DNA of 64,000 nt, taken from NCBI RefSeq assembly GCF_003285015.1, contig NZ_QMFB01000012.1, positions 62,001-126,000 of the forward strand. Direction: 5' to 3'. Below are positions 34,675 through 43,404 of the stretch, one piece after another (the stretch's first letter is position 1; every line of letters starts with the position of its first letter). Source of the stretch: Paenibacillus contaminans (GTDB lineage: Bacteria; Bacillota; Bacilli; Paenibacillales; NBRC-103111). Made by a program: the position numbers and the translations under genes. The notes beneath the pieces are model-generated. The model was not told the DNA's origin. It made no database searches and saw nothing but the letters and a program-made list of their open reading frames with translations.

Positions 34675-35237
34675 GAATATCATCCTCCGTCGTATAAGTT
34701 TTATTACGAAAACGGGATCAGCGACCGCTTATCGCGCTCTCATCGAACCGCAAATCACCGTTCCGTATACAGAAAATTATTTCAAAATCCACCATCCACT
34801 CGCTAACGCTCTACGGAAAGCGACGGCAACTCTTCGCGGCATGCGGGCTTTTTACGTTATTCCCCCCATCTGCTTAGCGACACCGGACACCTGAAGATGA
34901 ACCACAGAAAACCCCTCATAATTTTCAATATACTGAACTTATGTTCATAAAAATAATAACAAATTGTTCGATAATAGGTCAATAATAAAAAAACGCGCCG
35001 TTCGTAACCCGAAAAAGAGGGAGAGAGAACTCGTTCCAGCGTATCGAACCTCGCATTAGCCGCTTCTCCTCACGCCCGCGAATGTTTTGACCCTAATTAT
35101 GCACCGTTCGCTTTAACCGGGTGTTCGATATACCAAAAATATATTTTAGAAAGTTGCCCGACTATTAAGTTATATGCTTAAATAAAGAGTAGATTGACTG
35201 CATGCAGGTTCTGCAAACCAAAAAGGAGATACTCAAG
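34675..35237. other. 563-bp divergent control region, no gene
   Basis: The region separates the DapA-family gene from the divergent IclR gene. It is AT-rich toward the IclR side. GAAC-TTAT-GTTC near 34937 and TGCAG-GTT-CTGCA (35203-35215) are short inverted repeats that could be IclR half-sites. No coding frame with a ribosome site is seen. Confidence 0.4.
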
Positions 35238-36035
35238 ATGGACAAAAAGAAATATGCCGTCCCTGCCTTAGAAAAGGGCTTGCTTATTTGCGAGTTGTTG
35301 GCGGACTCCGATCAGCCGCTCGGCATCACGGAAATAAATGCGATTTGCGGTTTACCCAAGTCATCCGTATTTTCGATCATGACGACTTTGGAAAATATGG
35401 ATTACGTTGAGAAGCTGCCTGACGACAAATACAAATTAACGTTAAAAATAAACAATCTCGGCACGAAAATTTTGACCAAGCTGGACGTACGCCAGGTATC
35501 CCGTCCGATCATGGAAGAGTTGGCCGAACATCTCCGTTTTACGGTACATCTGGCCATTCTGGAGAAAGATAAATCATTGTACGTCGAGAAGGTTAACGGT
35601 CCCGGCTTCGTGCAATTTTCTACCGCCGTGGGTCAATCATGGCCGATCTATATATCGGCGGGAGGTAAAGTCCTGGCCGCATATTTGCCGAGCGAGCAAT
35701 TATCCGAGATTCTGAAACCTTGTACGTTCGAGGCCTATACACCGAATACAATACGCTCGAAAGAAGCGTTGATGGAGAACCTGCATACCGTCCGGGAGAA
35801 CGGGTATGCTTTTGAAGATGAGGAAGGGGAAATCGGCATTCGCTGCATAGCCGCTCCCGTTTACGATAAGGCGGGAACCGTTATCGCCTCGCTTGGCGTC
35901 ACCGCATTGCGCAATGAGCTTCCCGTACATAAGCTGGATGAAATCGGGAGGTTCGTTCGGAGCAAAGCTTTAACGATATCGGCCAAGCTCGGCTACGTCC
36001 CGCATGAAGCCGAGCCAACCAAACAAAAGAAATAG
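35238..36035 (+). CDS. IclR-family transcriptional regulator
   Basis: 265 residues. The N-terminal winged helix reads ALEKGLLICELLADSDQPLGITEINAICGLPKSSVFSIMTTLENMDYV; the C-terminal GAF-like effector domain includes SWPIYISAGGKVLAAYLP and EEGEIGIRCIAAPVYD. ATG at 35238 follows AAGGAG by 9 bp; an upstream in-frame ATG at 35202 lacks one. Divergent from the DapA-family aldolase gene, its most probable target. Confidence 0.92.
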   Translation: MDKKKYAVPALEKGLLICELLADSDQPLGITEINAICGLPKSSVFSIMTTLENMDYVEKLPDDKYKLTLKINNLGTKILTKLDVRQVSRPIMEELAEHLRFTVHLAILEKDKSLYVEKVNGPGFVQFSTAVGQSWPIYISAGGKVLAAYLPSEQLSEILKPCTFEAYTPNTIRSKEALMENLHTVRENGYAFEDEEGEIGIRCIAAPVYDKAGTVIASLGVTALRNELPVHKLDEIGRFVRSKALTISAKLGYVPHEAEPTKQKK

Positions 36036-36051
36036 TTGATTTGCAACGCGC

Positions 36052-36091
36052 TGCCGCCCATTTCCGGAAGGAAGGTGCGGCGGCATTTTTT
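36052..36091 (+). terminator. Terminator of the IclR gene
   Basis: TGCCGCC (36052-36058) pairs with GGCGGCA (36079-36085), followed by TTTTTT. Confidence 0.85.
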
Positions 36092-36127
36092 GCGTTTTCC
36101 CCGCGCCCCCTCCCCTTCTCCACAAAA

Positions 36128-36143
36128 TGTTCCACGTGAAAAA
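36128..36143. promoter_or_regulatory. parS-like ParB binding site
   Basis: TGTTCCACGTGAAAAA matches the Bacillus parS consensus TGTTNCACGTGAAACA at all positions but one. It is intergenic (gap 36036-36436). ParB/Spo0J loads at such sites near oriC and organises chromosome segregation in sporulating bacteria. The rest of the gap holds two terminators and nothing else recognisable. Confidence 0.7.
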
Positions 36144-36365
36144 TCCATCATTCCCATGCCAGAGCCACACGCCTAACGGACCTAGAGTTTCGCGCTGCAT
36201 GCAACCTCCCGCCGCTTGAGCGGAGCTCGGTCCACGCCACCTGTAAAACCCTCTTCATACAAACTTTGGTATTCATCATTCGGAATCCATTTCCTGTATG
36301 CTGAATTTTTGGTCGAAATATGTTGTTTGATGGAAACCCGCCCCGAAACACGCTTTGCCGGAAAA

Positions 36366-36401
36366 CAAAAAAGAAGCCTTCGTTTGCAGAAGACTTCTTC
36401 A
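36366..36401 (-). terminator. Terminator of the HxlR gene
   Basis: On the - strand AGAAGTCTTC pairs with GAAGGCTTCT and runs into TTTTTT; it lies 36 bp past the stop at 36437. Confidence 0.75.
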
Positions 36402-36436
36402 ATAGAAATGATGCACGAATTGCGGGCAATCCCCGC

Positions 36437-36820
36437 CTATTCCTTACGATTCAAAATATTATCCTCCAGCACGGCGAATTTATCCCCGTACTCCTTGATG
36501 ATATGCTTTTCTCCCCAAGCGCATAGAGAATCCAAAATAGATTTCAAGCTCCAGCCGTACTCGCTAAGCTCATACTCTACTTTAGGCGGCACTTGATTGT
36601 ATATGATCCGGTTCACTATACCGTCTTCTTCTAGCTCCCTCAATTGCTGGGTCAGCATTTTTTGCGTGATGCCCGGCATCAGACGCTTCAAGTCGCTTGT
36701 TCTTTTCTTCCCATAAGTCAGATGGCAAAGAATGACGCACTTCCACTTCCCGCCAATTACTTCAAGCGTCGCCTCGACGGAAATATTATATTTCTTCTTA
36801 ACGGCAACCTCTTCCGCCAT
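36437..36820 (-). CDS. HxlR/DUF24-family winged-helix regulator
   Basis: 127 residues. TLEVIGGKWKCVILCHLTYGKKRTSDLKRLMPGITQKMLTQQL is the family core. Two cysteines (C28, C32) sit in the first helix; family members such as YodB and HypR sense quinones or diamide through a cysteine near the N-terminus, so redox sensing is possible. Divergent from an MFS transporter and an aldo/keto reductase, which it probably controls. Direct repeats AAGTAC(C/T)TAC at 36857 and 36876 lie between them. Confidence 0.9.
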   Translation of the reverse strand: MAEEVAVKKKYNISVEATLEVIGGKWKCVILCHLTYGKKRTSDLKRLMPGITQKMLTQQLRELEEDGIVNRIIYNQVPPKVEYELSEYGWSLKSILDSLCAWGEKHIIKEYGDKFAVLEDNILNRKE

Positions 36821-36856
36821 AGTCTCCCGCCCTTCTATATGGAGATAGGAACTTTG

Positions 36857-36885
36857 AAGTACCTACATTACAAAAAAGTACTTAC
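36857..36885. promoter_or_regulatory. Direct repeats in the HxlR/MFS divergent region
   Basis: AAGTACCTAC (36857-36866) and AAGTACTTAC (36876-36885) start 19 bp apart, nearly two helical turns, directly upstream of the HxlR start. The second includes the palindrome AAGTACTT. Candidate HxlR operator. Confidence 0.45.
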
Positions 36886-36962
36886 TATTCATTTCGATCC
36901 CTATAACCCATAATAGCAGTTACCGGCCGGGTATCACAACATTGCAGAGTGGAGTGGAAATC

Positions 36963-38195
36963 ATGTCAGTGGAGAAAAGAAGGAGCAGCTTGGCGTTACT
37001 GGCCTTAGCCATCAGCGCTTTTGCGATAGGAACAACCGAGTTTATCAGCGTGGGATTGCTTCCGCTTATTGCTGAGGACCTTCATATATCGGTTACAACT
37101 TCCGGTTTAACCGTTACTTTATATGCGCTAGGCGTCACCTTCGGAGCGCCGGTATTAACATCCCTGACCTCGCAGCTTTCGCGCAAAACGCTGCTGCTAT
37201 GGATCATGCTCGTATTTATTGCGGGCAATATGCTCGCCGCGGTGGCGGATGGGATTGCCGTGCTGCTGGCAGCGCGCGTCATCTCCGCATTAGCTCACGG
37301 CGTATTCATGTCGATCGGGTCTACGATCGCAGCCGATCTCGTACCCGAGCATCGACGGGCGAGCGCCATCTCGATTATGTTCTCCGGACTTACCGTAGCT
37401 ACGGTGACCGGTGTTCCCCTAGGAACCTTCATCGGGCAGCAAATGGGCTGGCGGGCGGCTTTTCTCGCTATCGTCGCTGTCGGCATCCTTGCTTTACTTG
37501 CCAACTTGACGTTGGTCTCCTCGAATTTGCGCAGAGGAATGAAAATACGTCTTAAGGATCAAGTTAAGTTAGTGACGAACCGCCGGCTGCTGCTCGCTTT
37601 TACGATTACAGCATTAGGCTACGGAGGCACCTTTGTCGTCTTTACTTATTTATCCCCCCTGCTCCATGAAATAACCGGATTCGAGCAAAAAACGACAGCC
37701 GTCATCCTGCTTGTTTATGGAATCGCCATTGCTATAGGGAACGTAATCGGAGGAAAAGCGGCTAACCGCAATCCTGTAACGGCTTTGATCTATATGTTTG
37801 CGATTCAAGCCATTGTCCTCTTGGTTCTAACGTTTACCGCGCCATTCCAAGCTGCAGGGTTGATTACCGTCTTTTTCATGGGACTATTCGCATTTATGAA
37901 TGTACCCGGTCTTCAGGTATATGTCGTGATGCTGGCTGAACGCTTGGCGCCTCAAGCGAAGGATGTAGCCTCCGCAGTAAATATTGCCGCATTTAATGCC
38001 GGCATTGCGATCGGCGCCTATTTAGGCGGTGTCGTCGCCGACTCGATAGGGCTGATTCATACGACGTGGATCGGCGCAATAATGGTTGCGGGAGCCGTTA
38101 TATTGACCATTTGGACCCGAGTTTTGGACAGCAAGGATCAAGCAGACAGGCCGCTCGAATCAAGCGAAATTAACCTACGATCGCAGGCGTGCTAA
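36963..38195 (+). CDS. MFS drug-type transporter (AraJ/YdhP-like)
   Basis: 410 residues with 12 predicted membrane segments. FAIGTTEFISVGLLPLIAEDLHIS at the start and ALAHGVFMSIGSTIAADLVPEHRRASAISIMFSGLTVATVTGVPLG are typical of the DHA1 arabinose-efflux/purine-efflux branch. ATG at 36963 is chosen over TTG 36942 because of GGAG 9 bp upstream. Followed 60 bp later by an aldo/keto reductase on the same strand, so the pair may be one operon under the HxlR regulator. Confidence 0.92.
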   Translation: MSVEKRRSSLALLALAISAFAIGTTEFISVGLLPLIAEDLHISVTTSGLTVTLYALGVTFGAPVLTSLTSQLSRKTLLLWIMLVFIAGNMLAAVADGIAVLLAARVISALAHGVFMSIGSTIAADLVPEHRRASAISIMFSGLTVATVTGVPLGTFIGQQMGWRAAFLAIVAVGILALLANLTLVSSNLRRGMKIRLKDQVKLVTNRRLLLAFTITALGYGGTFVVFTYLSPLLHEITGFEQKTTAVILLVYGIAIAIGNVIGGKAANRNPVTALIYMFAIQAIVLLVLTFTAPFQAAGLITVFFMGLFAFMNVPGLQVYVVMLAERLAPQAKDVASAVNIAAFNAGIAIGAYLGGVVADSIGLIHTTWIGAIMVAGAVILTIWTRVLDSKDQADRPLESSEINLRSQAC

Positions 38196-38255
38196 ACTGC
38201 CGGAGTCAGGAAACCGCCGCACACTCTATAACAACATTTTAGGAGGATCACAATA

Positions 38256-39098
38256 ATGATAAAACATATTCAAGATACGGTCGCTTTGCACAATGGCGTC
38301 AACATGCCGGGACTCGGACTTGGCGTATTTAAAGTGGAGGAAGGACCTGTGCTCGTGCAAGCTGTAAAATCGGCTATTGCCCACGGATACCGCAGCATCG
38401 ATACGGCCGCCATTTATGAGAATGAACGGAGCGTCGGACAAGGGATTCACGAAGCCATGAAGGAGTCTTCGCTATCCAGGGAGCATCTTTTCGTCACCTC
38501 CAAGGTATGGAACGCCGATTTGGGCTATGAGCAGACTTTGGCCGCCTATGAAGCGAGCTTGGAAAAGCTGGGGCTGGACTATCTCGATCTGTATCTCATC
38601 CACTGGCCCGTGAAAGGCAAATACAAAGAAGCTTGGAGAGCCCTGGAAGCCTTGTATCGGGAAGGCAGGGTCAAAGCGATCGGAGTAAGCAATTTCCAAA
38701 TTCACCATTTGGAAGACTTAATGAGCGAAGCCCAAATCAAACCGATGATAAACCAGGTCGAATTCCACCCTCGCTTAACCCAGAAGGAATTGCTCCGCTT
38801 CACGAAAGAGCAAGGCATTCAATTGGAGGCCTGGTCGCCTTTAATGCAAGGCGAGCTTCTGGATAACCCTTTGCTGCTTGAGCTGGCGGCCAAGTACGGA
38901 AAATCCGTCGCCCAAATCATTCTGCGGTGGGACATCCAGCATTGCGTTATCACCATACCGAAGTCGACGAAAGAGCATCGCATTATCGAGAATGCGGCGA
39001 TTTTCGATTTTGAAATGAGCCAGGAAGATATGGAACGGATCGATGGGTTGAATCAAAACCGGCGAGTCGGTCCCGACCCGGATAACTTTAATTTTTAA
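38256..39098 (+). CDS. Aldo/keto reductase (YvgN-like)
   Basis: 280 residues. GYRSIDTAAIYENERSVG carries Asp and Tyr, VTSKVWNADLG the Lys, and LYLIHWPV the His of the AKR tetrad; VITIPKS and the NADPH-binding C-terminus are intact. B. subtilis YvgN-type enzymes reduce methylglyoxal and other reactive aldehydes. AGGAGG precedes ATG. Downstream of the MFS gene; together they suggest detoxification of a reactive carbonyl or quinone. Confidence 0.93.
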   Translation: MIKHIQDTVALHNGVNMPGLGLGVFKVEEGPVLVQAVKSAIAHGYRSIDTAAIYENERSVGQGIHEAMKESSLSREHLFVTSKVWNADLGYEQTLAAYEASLEKLGLDYLDLYLIHWPVKGKYKEAWRALEALYREGRVKAIGVSNFQIHHLEDLMSEAQIKPMINQVEFHPRLTQKELLRFTKEQGIQLEAWSPLMQGELLDNPLLLELAAKYGKSVAQIILRWDIQHCVITIPKSTKEHRIIENAAIFDFEMSQEDMERIDGLNQNRRVGPDPDNFNF

Positions 39099-39111
39099 CG
39101 CTCCATGGACG

Positions 39112-39145
39112 AGCCATTCGCTGCCTATCGGGGAGTGGCTTTTTT
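39112..39145 (+). terminator. Terminator of the MFS-AKR unit
   Basis: AGCCATTC pairs with GGAGTGGCT (one wobble, one bulge), followed by TTTTTT. Confidence 0.7.
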
Positions 39146-39149
39146 GCGG

Positions 39150-39857
39150 TTATTTAGTGCGGGGTTTTGATTGCGACTTCATGCTATACATCTTACGATC
39201 CGCAGCATGAAGTAAAGCATCCAATGTTTCGGCGTCTCTCGGATACATGGAAGCCCCAATGGATACGGAAACGTCTATTGCGATTTCGTCAAACGATTTT
39301 CGTAAAGCATGCTGGACTCGATTCATGATGATTTCACCCGTGTTCTCATTCGAGCAAGGGGAAATGATCAAAAATTCATCCCCCGCCCAACGGGCGACAA
39401 TATCCTTTTTCGATGTGCTCGATAACAGCGTTTTGGCAATATATTGAAGGACCTTGTCCCCCTTCTCGTGTCCGTACGTATCGTTTACAACTTTGAAGTT
39501 ATCTATATCGATAAGCAGCATAGTTAATTTTCGATTTCTCTTGCTCATCTGCATTAGAAGCTTGGGGAATTTCTGGACGACGAATCTCCTGTTATGGATT
39601 CCAGTCAAAATATCTTTCTCGGAGTAAAATTTGACCTTGTCATATTGGCTGCCGAGCCACCAGCAAATCAATAGGGCTAAAATTCCGATTGTAGGCGGCT
39701 TAAACATGGGGACATCGTAATACAGATTGCCGTAGATCCTGGCTGACGCTATCAATACCAGGATAACAGTCGTTATCGCGATTCTTCCAGTATACTTCAC
39801 AAAAGAACTCCACTCTCCGCGCCATTTGGGGATCATTCGTTGTCCGGGCAATCGCAT
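39150..39857 (-). CDS. Membrane-anchored diguanylate cyclase
   Basis: 235 residues. Two hydrophobic segments (IAITTVILVLIASARI; TIGILALLICWWLG) precede a GGDEF domain with EKDILTGIHNRR and ARWAGDEFLII. The first Gly of GGDEF is Ala, a change tolerated in active cyclases. No I-site RxxD is obvious. The start is uncertain: ATG 39857 is used, ATG 39836 is equally possible, and neither has a strong ribosome site. Convergent with the AKR gene. Confidence 0.87.
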   Translation of the reverse strand: MRLPGQRMIPKWRGEWSSFVKYTGRIAITTVILVLIASARIYGNLYYDVPMFKPPTIGILALLICWWLGSQYDKVKFYSEKDILTGIHNRRFVVQKFPKLLMQMSKRNRKLTMLLIDIDNFKVVNDTYGHEKGDKVLQYIAKTLLSSTSKKDIVARWAGDEFLIISPCSNENTGEIIMNRVQHALRKSFDEIAIDVSVSIGASMYPRDAETLDALLHAADRKMYSMKSQSKPRTK

Positions 39858-40109
39858 CAAGTGTGCGTTGGCTGTTTGCGAACCCGAGCTCCCGCAGCGT
39901 TTTTCGTCAATCTACCGATGTACGTTGAAAGCAGTGGTGTATACGCTCTAGGTTGAGTGAATATATTTGCTTAGATTATAACATATCGAAAGTTCGGCCT
40001 TCACGGATATTTGTATAGCAGTAATGCTGTCTCTACGACGATTTAGTTCCGTCTTCAGTCGAGTGAAATATCCGTCTTGAGAATGAGGATAAATAACAGC
40101 GTATATAAT

Positions 40110-40129
40110 ATACTGTTTATACAATATAC
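40110..40129. promoter_or_regulatory. TetR operator, copy at the ABC exporter promoter
   Basis: ATACTGTTTATACAATATAC matches the inverted copy at 42791-42810 (ATACTGTTTACAAAGTATAC) at 17 of 20 positions. It lies 27 bp upstream of the ATPase start, in a TATA-rich promoter region. Confidence 0.7.
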
Positions 40130-40155
40130 AATTCAAAGAAACAGGGTGATGCCTA

Positions 40156-41046
40156 ATGAATACTTATTCCATCGAGGTCAGCAACTTGCGCAAAAGCTTC
40201 GGCGAACAAACCGTATTGGACGGAGTAAGCCTCATAGTGGCAAAAGGAACGATTTTCGCGCTGCTCGGACCGAATGGCGCCGGCAAAACGACGCTGATCC
40301 ACATTTTATCCACGCTGTCCGAGCCGGACGACGGGTTTGCGCGAATCGAAGGTCACGATGTCGTCTACGCACGGAATGAGGTCCGCCGATCGATCAGTCT
40401 CACCGGTCAATTCGCCGCGGTAGATGAGGTGCTGACCGGTCAGGAGAACATCATGATGATGTGCCGGCTGTCCGGCTTGACGCCCGGGGAGTCCCGCTTA
40501 CGGACGGCAGAGCTGCTAAAGCAGTTCGACCTTGAGTCCGCCGCAGGCAAACGCGTGAAAACTTACTCCGGCGGCATGCGCCGCAGGCTGGACCTGGCCG
40601 TAAGCCTGGTCGTCAATCGTCCCGTGCTGTTTCTCGACGAACCGACAACCGGCTTGGACACGGTGAGCAGGCGCTCGCTGTGGGAAATTATTTTACGGCT
40701 GAAGGAGCAAGGGATCACCATTTTTTTGACTACGCAATATTTGGAGGAAGCGGACCAGCTTGCCGATGAAATCGCGGTGCTGAGCGCCGGGCGAATCGTG
40801 GCGGCAGGCACGGCCGAAGCGTTGAAGGCGCATGTCGGGGGCGAGGTTATCGAATTACGGAACCGGCTTGATGAAGTGATTCGAACCATACCGACGAGCG
40901 GCAGCGTTCACGATGTCCGTCAAACGCTGAACGAGATCGCCCACCTGTGCCCGCCGGATACGCGGATCGTCATTCGCAAGCCCAGCATGGACGACGTCTT
41001 TCTCGCCTTAACGACCGCACACCAAAAGGAGGCTTCGCTAGCATGA
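40156..41046 (+). CDS. ABC transporter ATP-binding protein (DrrA-like)
   Basis: 296 residues. Walker A GPNGAGKTT, signature YSGGMRRRLDLA, Walker B VLFLDEPTTGLD and switch region TTQYLEEADQLAD (Q in place of the usual H, as in the DrrA drug-resistance branch). C-terminal ~80 residues are the DrrA-type extension. First gene of a two-gene exporter operon preceded by the TetR operator at 40110-40129. Confidence 0.93.
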   Translation: MNTYSIEVSNLRKSFGEQTVLDGVSLIVAKGTIFALLGPNGAGKTTLIHILSTLSEPDDGFARIEGHDVVYARNEVRRSISLTGQFAAVDEVLTGQENIMMMCRLSGLTPGESRLRTAELLKQFDLESAAGKRVKTYSGGMRRRLDLAVSLVVNRPVLFLDEPTTGLDTVSRRSLWEIILRLKEQGITIFLTTQYLEEADQLADEIAVLSAGRIVAAGTAEALKAHVGGEVIELRNRLDEVIRTIPTSGSVHDVRQTLNEIAHLCPPDTRIVIRKPSMDDVFLALTTAHQKEASLA

Positions 41047-41831
41047 ACAATCTTCAACCGACCGTCAAAACCGCTTCTTTCGCGACGACTAATGCCGTAT
41101 TCATCGGCCGCAGCATCCGTCATAGCTTGCGCAACGTCGAGTCTCTCCTCATGGCAATCATGCTGCCCGTTATGTTAATGCTCCTGTTCACTTACGTATT
41201 CGGAGGCGCGATTGATCCGGGCGGCGATTACGTCAATTACGTCGTACCGGGCATCATTCTGCTGTGCGCCGGCTTCGGCTCGTCAAGCACCGCCGTAGAC
41301 GTTGCAACGGACATGACGAACGGTATCATAGACCGCTTCCGAGCTATGCCGATCCGCAGCCTTGGCGTGGTCACCGGCCATGTCGCCGCCAGCCTCGTCC
41401 GGAACTTGCTCGCTACGGGCATCGTCATCTGTGTCGCCCTGCTTGTCGGCTTCCAGCCTACCGCCACTTTCGCAGAGTGGCTGGGGGCGATCGGCATCAT
41501 CGTCCTGTTCATCCTTACCTTTACCTGGCTGTTCGCCGCGATCGGCCTCGTCACGGGCAGTCCTTCCGCCGCCAGCGGATACGGGTTCATGCTGCTGTTC
41601 CTCCCTTATCTGTCGAGCGCTTTCGTCCCGACGAGCACGATGCCTGCTTGGCTGCAAGGATTCGCCAACCATCAGCCGATCACGCCGGTCATCGAGACGA
41701 TCCGCGGGCTGTTGACCGGAACGCCGGTGACGGACTACGTCTGGTGGGCGGCCGGCTGGTGCACGGTGATTCTGGCGATCGCGATCGCTTGGTGCAATAT
41801 CGTTTTCCATCGTAAAGGCGGACGGCGCTAA
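41043..41831 (+). CDS. ABC-2 type permease (DrrB-like)
   Basis: 262 residues with six hydrophobic segments, among them AIMLPVMLMLLFTYVFGGAI and YVVPGIILLCAGFGSSSTA, and the DrrB loop DMTNGIIDRFRAMPI. ATG at 41043 overlaps the ATPase stop (ATGA). It completes a drug-type exporter; the substrate is unknown. Confidence 0.93.
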   Translation: MNNLQPTVKTASFATTNAVFIGRSIRHSLRNVESLLMAIMLPVMLMLLFTYVFGGAIDPGGDYVNYVVPGIILLCAGFGSSSTAVDVATDMTNGIIDRFRAMPIRSLGVVTGHVAASLVRNLLATGIVICVALLVGFQPTATFAEWLGAIGIIVLFILTFTWLFAAIGLVTGSPSAASGYGFMLLFLPYLSSAFVPTSTMPAWLQGFANHQPITPVIETIRGLLTGTPVTDYVWWAAGWCTVILAIAIAWCNIVFHRKGGRR

Positions 41832-41857
41832 CGGCAACCGGACAGTCCATACAATCG

Positions 41858-41907
41858 GAAAAGCTTCCATACCCCGCTGCCAAAGCAGGGACGGAAGCTT
41901 TTCTTTT
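41858..41907. terminator. Terminator after the DrrAB-like operon
   Basis: GAAAAGCTTCC and GGAAGCTTTTC enclose an inner stem CCCCGCTG/CAGGG; TTTT follows. It separates the permease gene from the convergent TetR gene. Confidence 0.85.
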
Positions 41908-41968
41908 GGTCATTTAGCACTGCAAGCAGGGCATGAACATGAGAAAAAAATTTTTGGGAACAGCCCGG

Positions 41969-42751
41969 TTATTGACCGGATGTTTTCTGCTTTAAGTAAT
42001 GCTCGATGCCGTCCAAAATGCGTTCGAGCCCGAAATCCAGATCGTCGGCAATCGGATTGTCGGCTTCATCCGTGTACGTGCCGGACATCACAATCGGATG
42101 CAAATTCGGGAACCGTTCGGGTTTGACAAGCTGTCGAAGCGCTTCGCCGTAGCTGGCTCCGTTGAACGCTTCCGGACTCCCTCCCTCGCGGATGGCGCGG
42201 TCCATATCTCGCGCAATCAGGCCGCATGCTCTTGAGTAGCTGCTTATGAGCAGCAGGAAAGACATTTTCTCGAAATCGTTAAGAGGGAAATCCCGCATGA
42301 TTCTTAGCATCCAATCGACGACCTGAAGATTGCCCGGCGTTAGCGGCACGCTCATAATCGGGATATCGCCGTACCAGGGATGCTCCCGAAAAACGCCGAT
42401 ACAAGCCCATACGTACTCCCTGATTTCCTGACGCCACGGTTTGCCCGCCTCCTCCGGCGGAATCGGTATGTCGCAAATCGCGTCCTGCATAAGCACCAGC
42501 AAATCTTCCTTGCTCGTGACGTAGCGATACAGCGACATTGTGGTGAAGCCCAGCGATTGGGCGACTCTGCTCATCGAAACAGCCGCCAGCCCGTCACGGT
42601 CGGCAATCGCGATCGCCGCATCGACGATTTTTTTGATGCTCAGCTCGCCTTTGGGTCCTCTGCTCGGCTGCTTGACGATTCCCCAGCTTAGCCTTACCCC
42701 AGGCGGCAGCTTTTTTATCGTTTCTTCATCAATCCCATCGCCGCGCTCCAT
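41969..42751 (-). CDS. TetR-family regulator of the DrrAB-like exporter
   Basis: 260 residues. HTH: IVDAAIAIADRDGLAAVSMSRVAQSLGFTTMSLYRYVTSKEDLLVLM. The ~170-residue C-terminal domain is of the TetR_C_1 type of antibiotic-resistance repressors. ATG at 42751 follows GGAGG. Its promoter and that of the exporter carry the same 20-bp sequence (42791-42810 and 40110-40129), strong evidence that it represses both. Confidence 0.92.
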   Translation of the reverse strand: MERGDGIDEETIKKLPPGVRLSWGIVKQPSRGPKGELSIKKIVDAAIAIADRDGLAAVSMSRVAQSLGFTTMSLYRYVTSKEDLLVLMQDAICDIPIPPEEAGKPWRQEIREYVWACIGVFREHPWYGDIPIMSVPLTPGNLQVVDWMLRIMRDFPLNDFEKMSFLLLISSYSRACGLIARDMDRAIREGGSPEAFNGASYGEALRQLVKPERFPNLHPIVMSGTYTDEADNPIADDLDFGLERILDGIEHYLKQKTSGQ

Positions 42752-42790
42752 GTTGTCCGATCCTCCATCGTCATTGCTTGTTCCGAAAAT

Positions 42791-42810
42791 GTATACTTTG
42801 TAAACAGTAT
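42791..42810. promoter_or_regulatory. TetR operator, copy at the tetR promoter
   Basis: GTATACTTTGTAAACAGTAT, 40 bp upstream of the TetR start; its complement matches 40110-40129 at 17 of 20 positions. GTATACT and AGTAT form the inverted arms. Confidence 0.7.
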
Positions 42811-42961
42811 ATCATAATCGCACGGACATTCGCCTGCCGCGGTCGGATCGGCGGAACGGCAATCAAAAACGCCGTCCGTCTCCCTGCAGGGAGCGCGAAC
42901 GGCAACGATTTTGGCATCAACACAGCGCTCATCCAAGTAAAGCCTCACCATATAAGCAAAG

Positions 42962-43402
42962 CTAGACGGCCAACTCCGCCAACAGCTCGCCGAACCGGTC
43001 GAGGTTCTGTTCATTGGCTTCCGAGCAGAAGGCTTTGACTTTCTCGAACTCCGCTATATCCTTGAAGAGCTGACGGAACGTGACTCTTGTACGTCCCCCC
43101 AGATCCTCGAAGACAGCCGTGATCCGAAATTCGTGACCGGATAAATGATCAAGGACAACCCGCTCCAGCGGCACGATCTCGACAAAGACGCTGTGATTGG
43201 GATAATCGGTGCCGTCCGGCCCGTGCATAATCAACCGCCAAGTACCGCCGGGTTTTATCTCGCACTCGTGAAACGTATTCGTAAAGCCCTTCGGCCCCCA
43301 CCATCGAGCCAGCAGCTCGGGGGTTGTCCAGGCTTGAAACGCAAGTTCCCGCGGGAAATCGAACTCTCGTTCGGAAACGATCTCGTTCTCGCCTATCGTC
43401 AT
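42962..43402 (-). CDS. SRPBCC-family protein (AHSA1-like), second copy
   Basis: 146 residues: EFDFPRELAFQAWTTPELLARWWGPKGFTNT, PGGTWRLIMHGPDG and the closing VTFRQLF...FGELLAEL are the AHSA1/CalC-type START-like fold with a hydrophobic ligand cavity. ATG at 43402 follows GGAG and starts 2 bp after the previous SRPBCC stop. Last gene of the MerR operon. Confidence 0.9.
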   Translation of the reverse strand: MTIGENEIVSEREFDFPRELAFQAWTTPELLARWWGPKGFTNTFHECEIKPGGTWRLIMHGPDGTDYPNHSVFVEIVPLERVVLDHLSGHEFRITAVFEDLGGRTRVTFRQLFKDIAEFEKVKAFCSEANEQNLDRFGELLAELAV

Positions 43403-43404
43403 GC

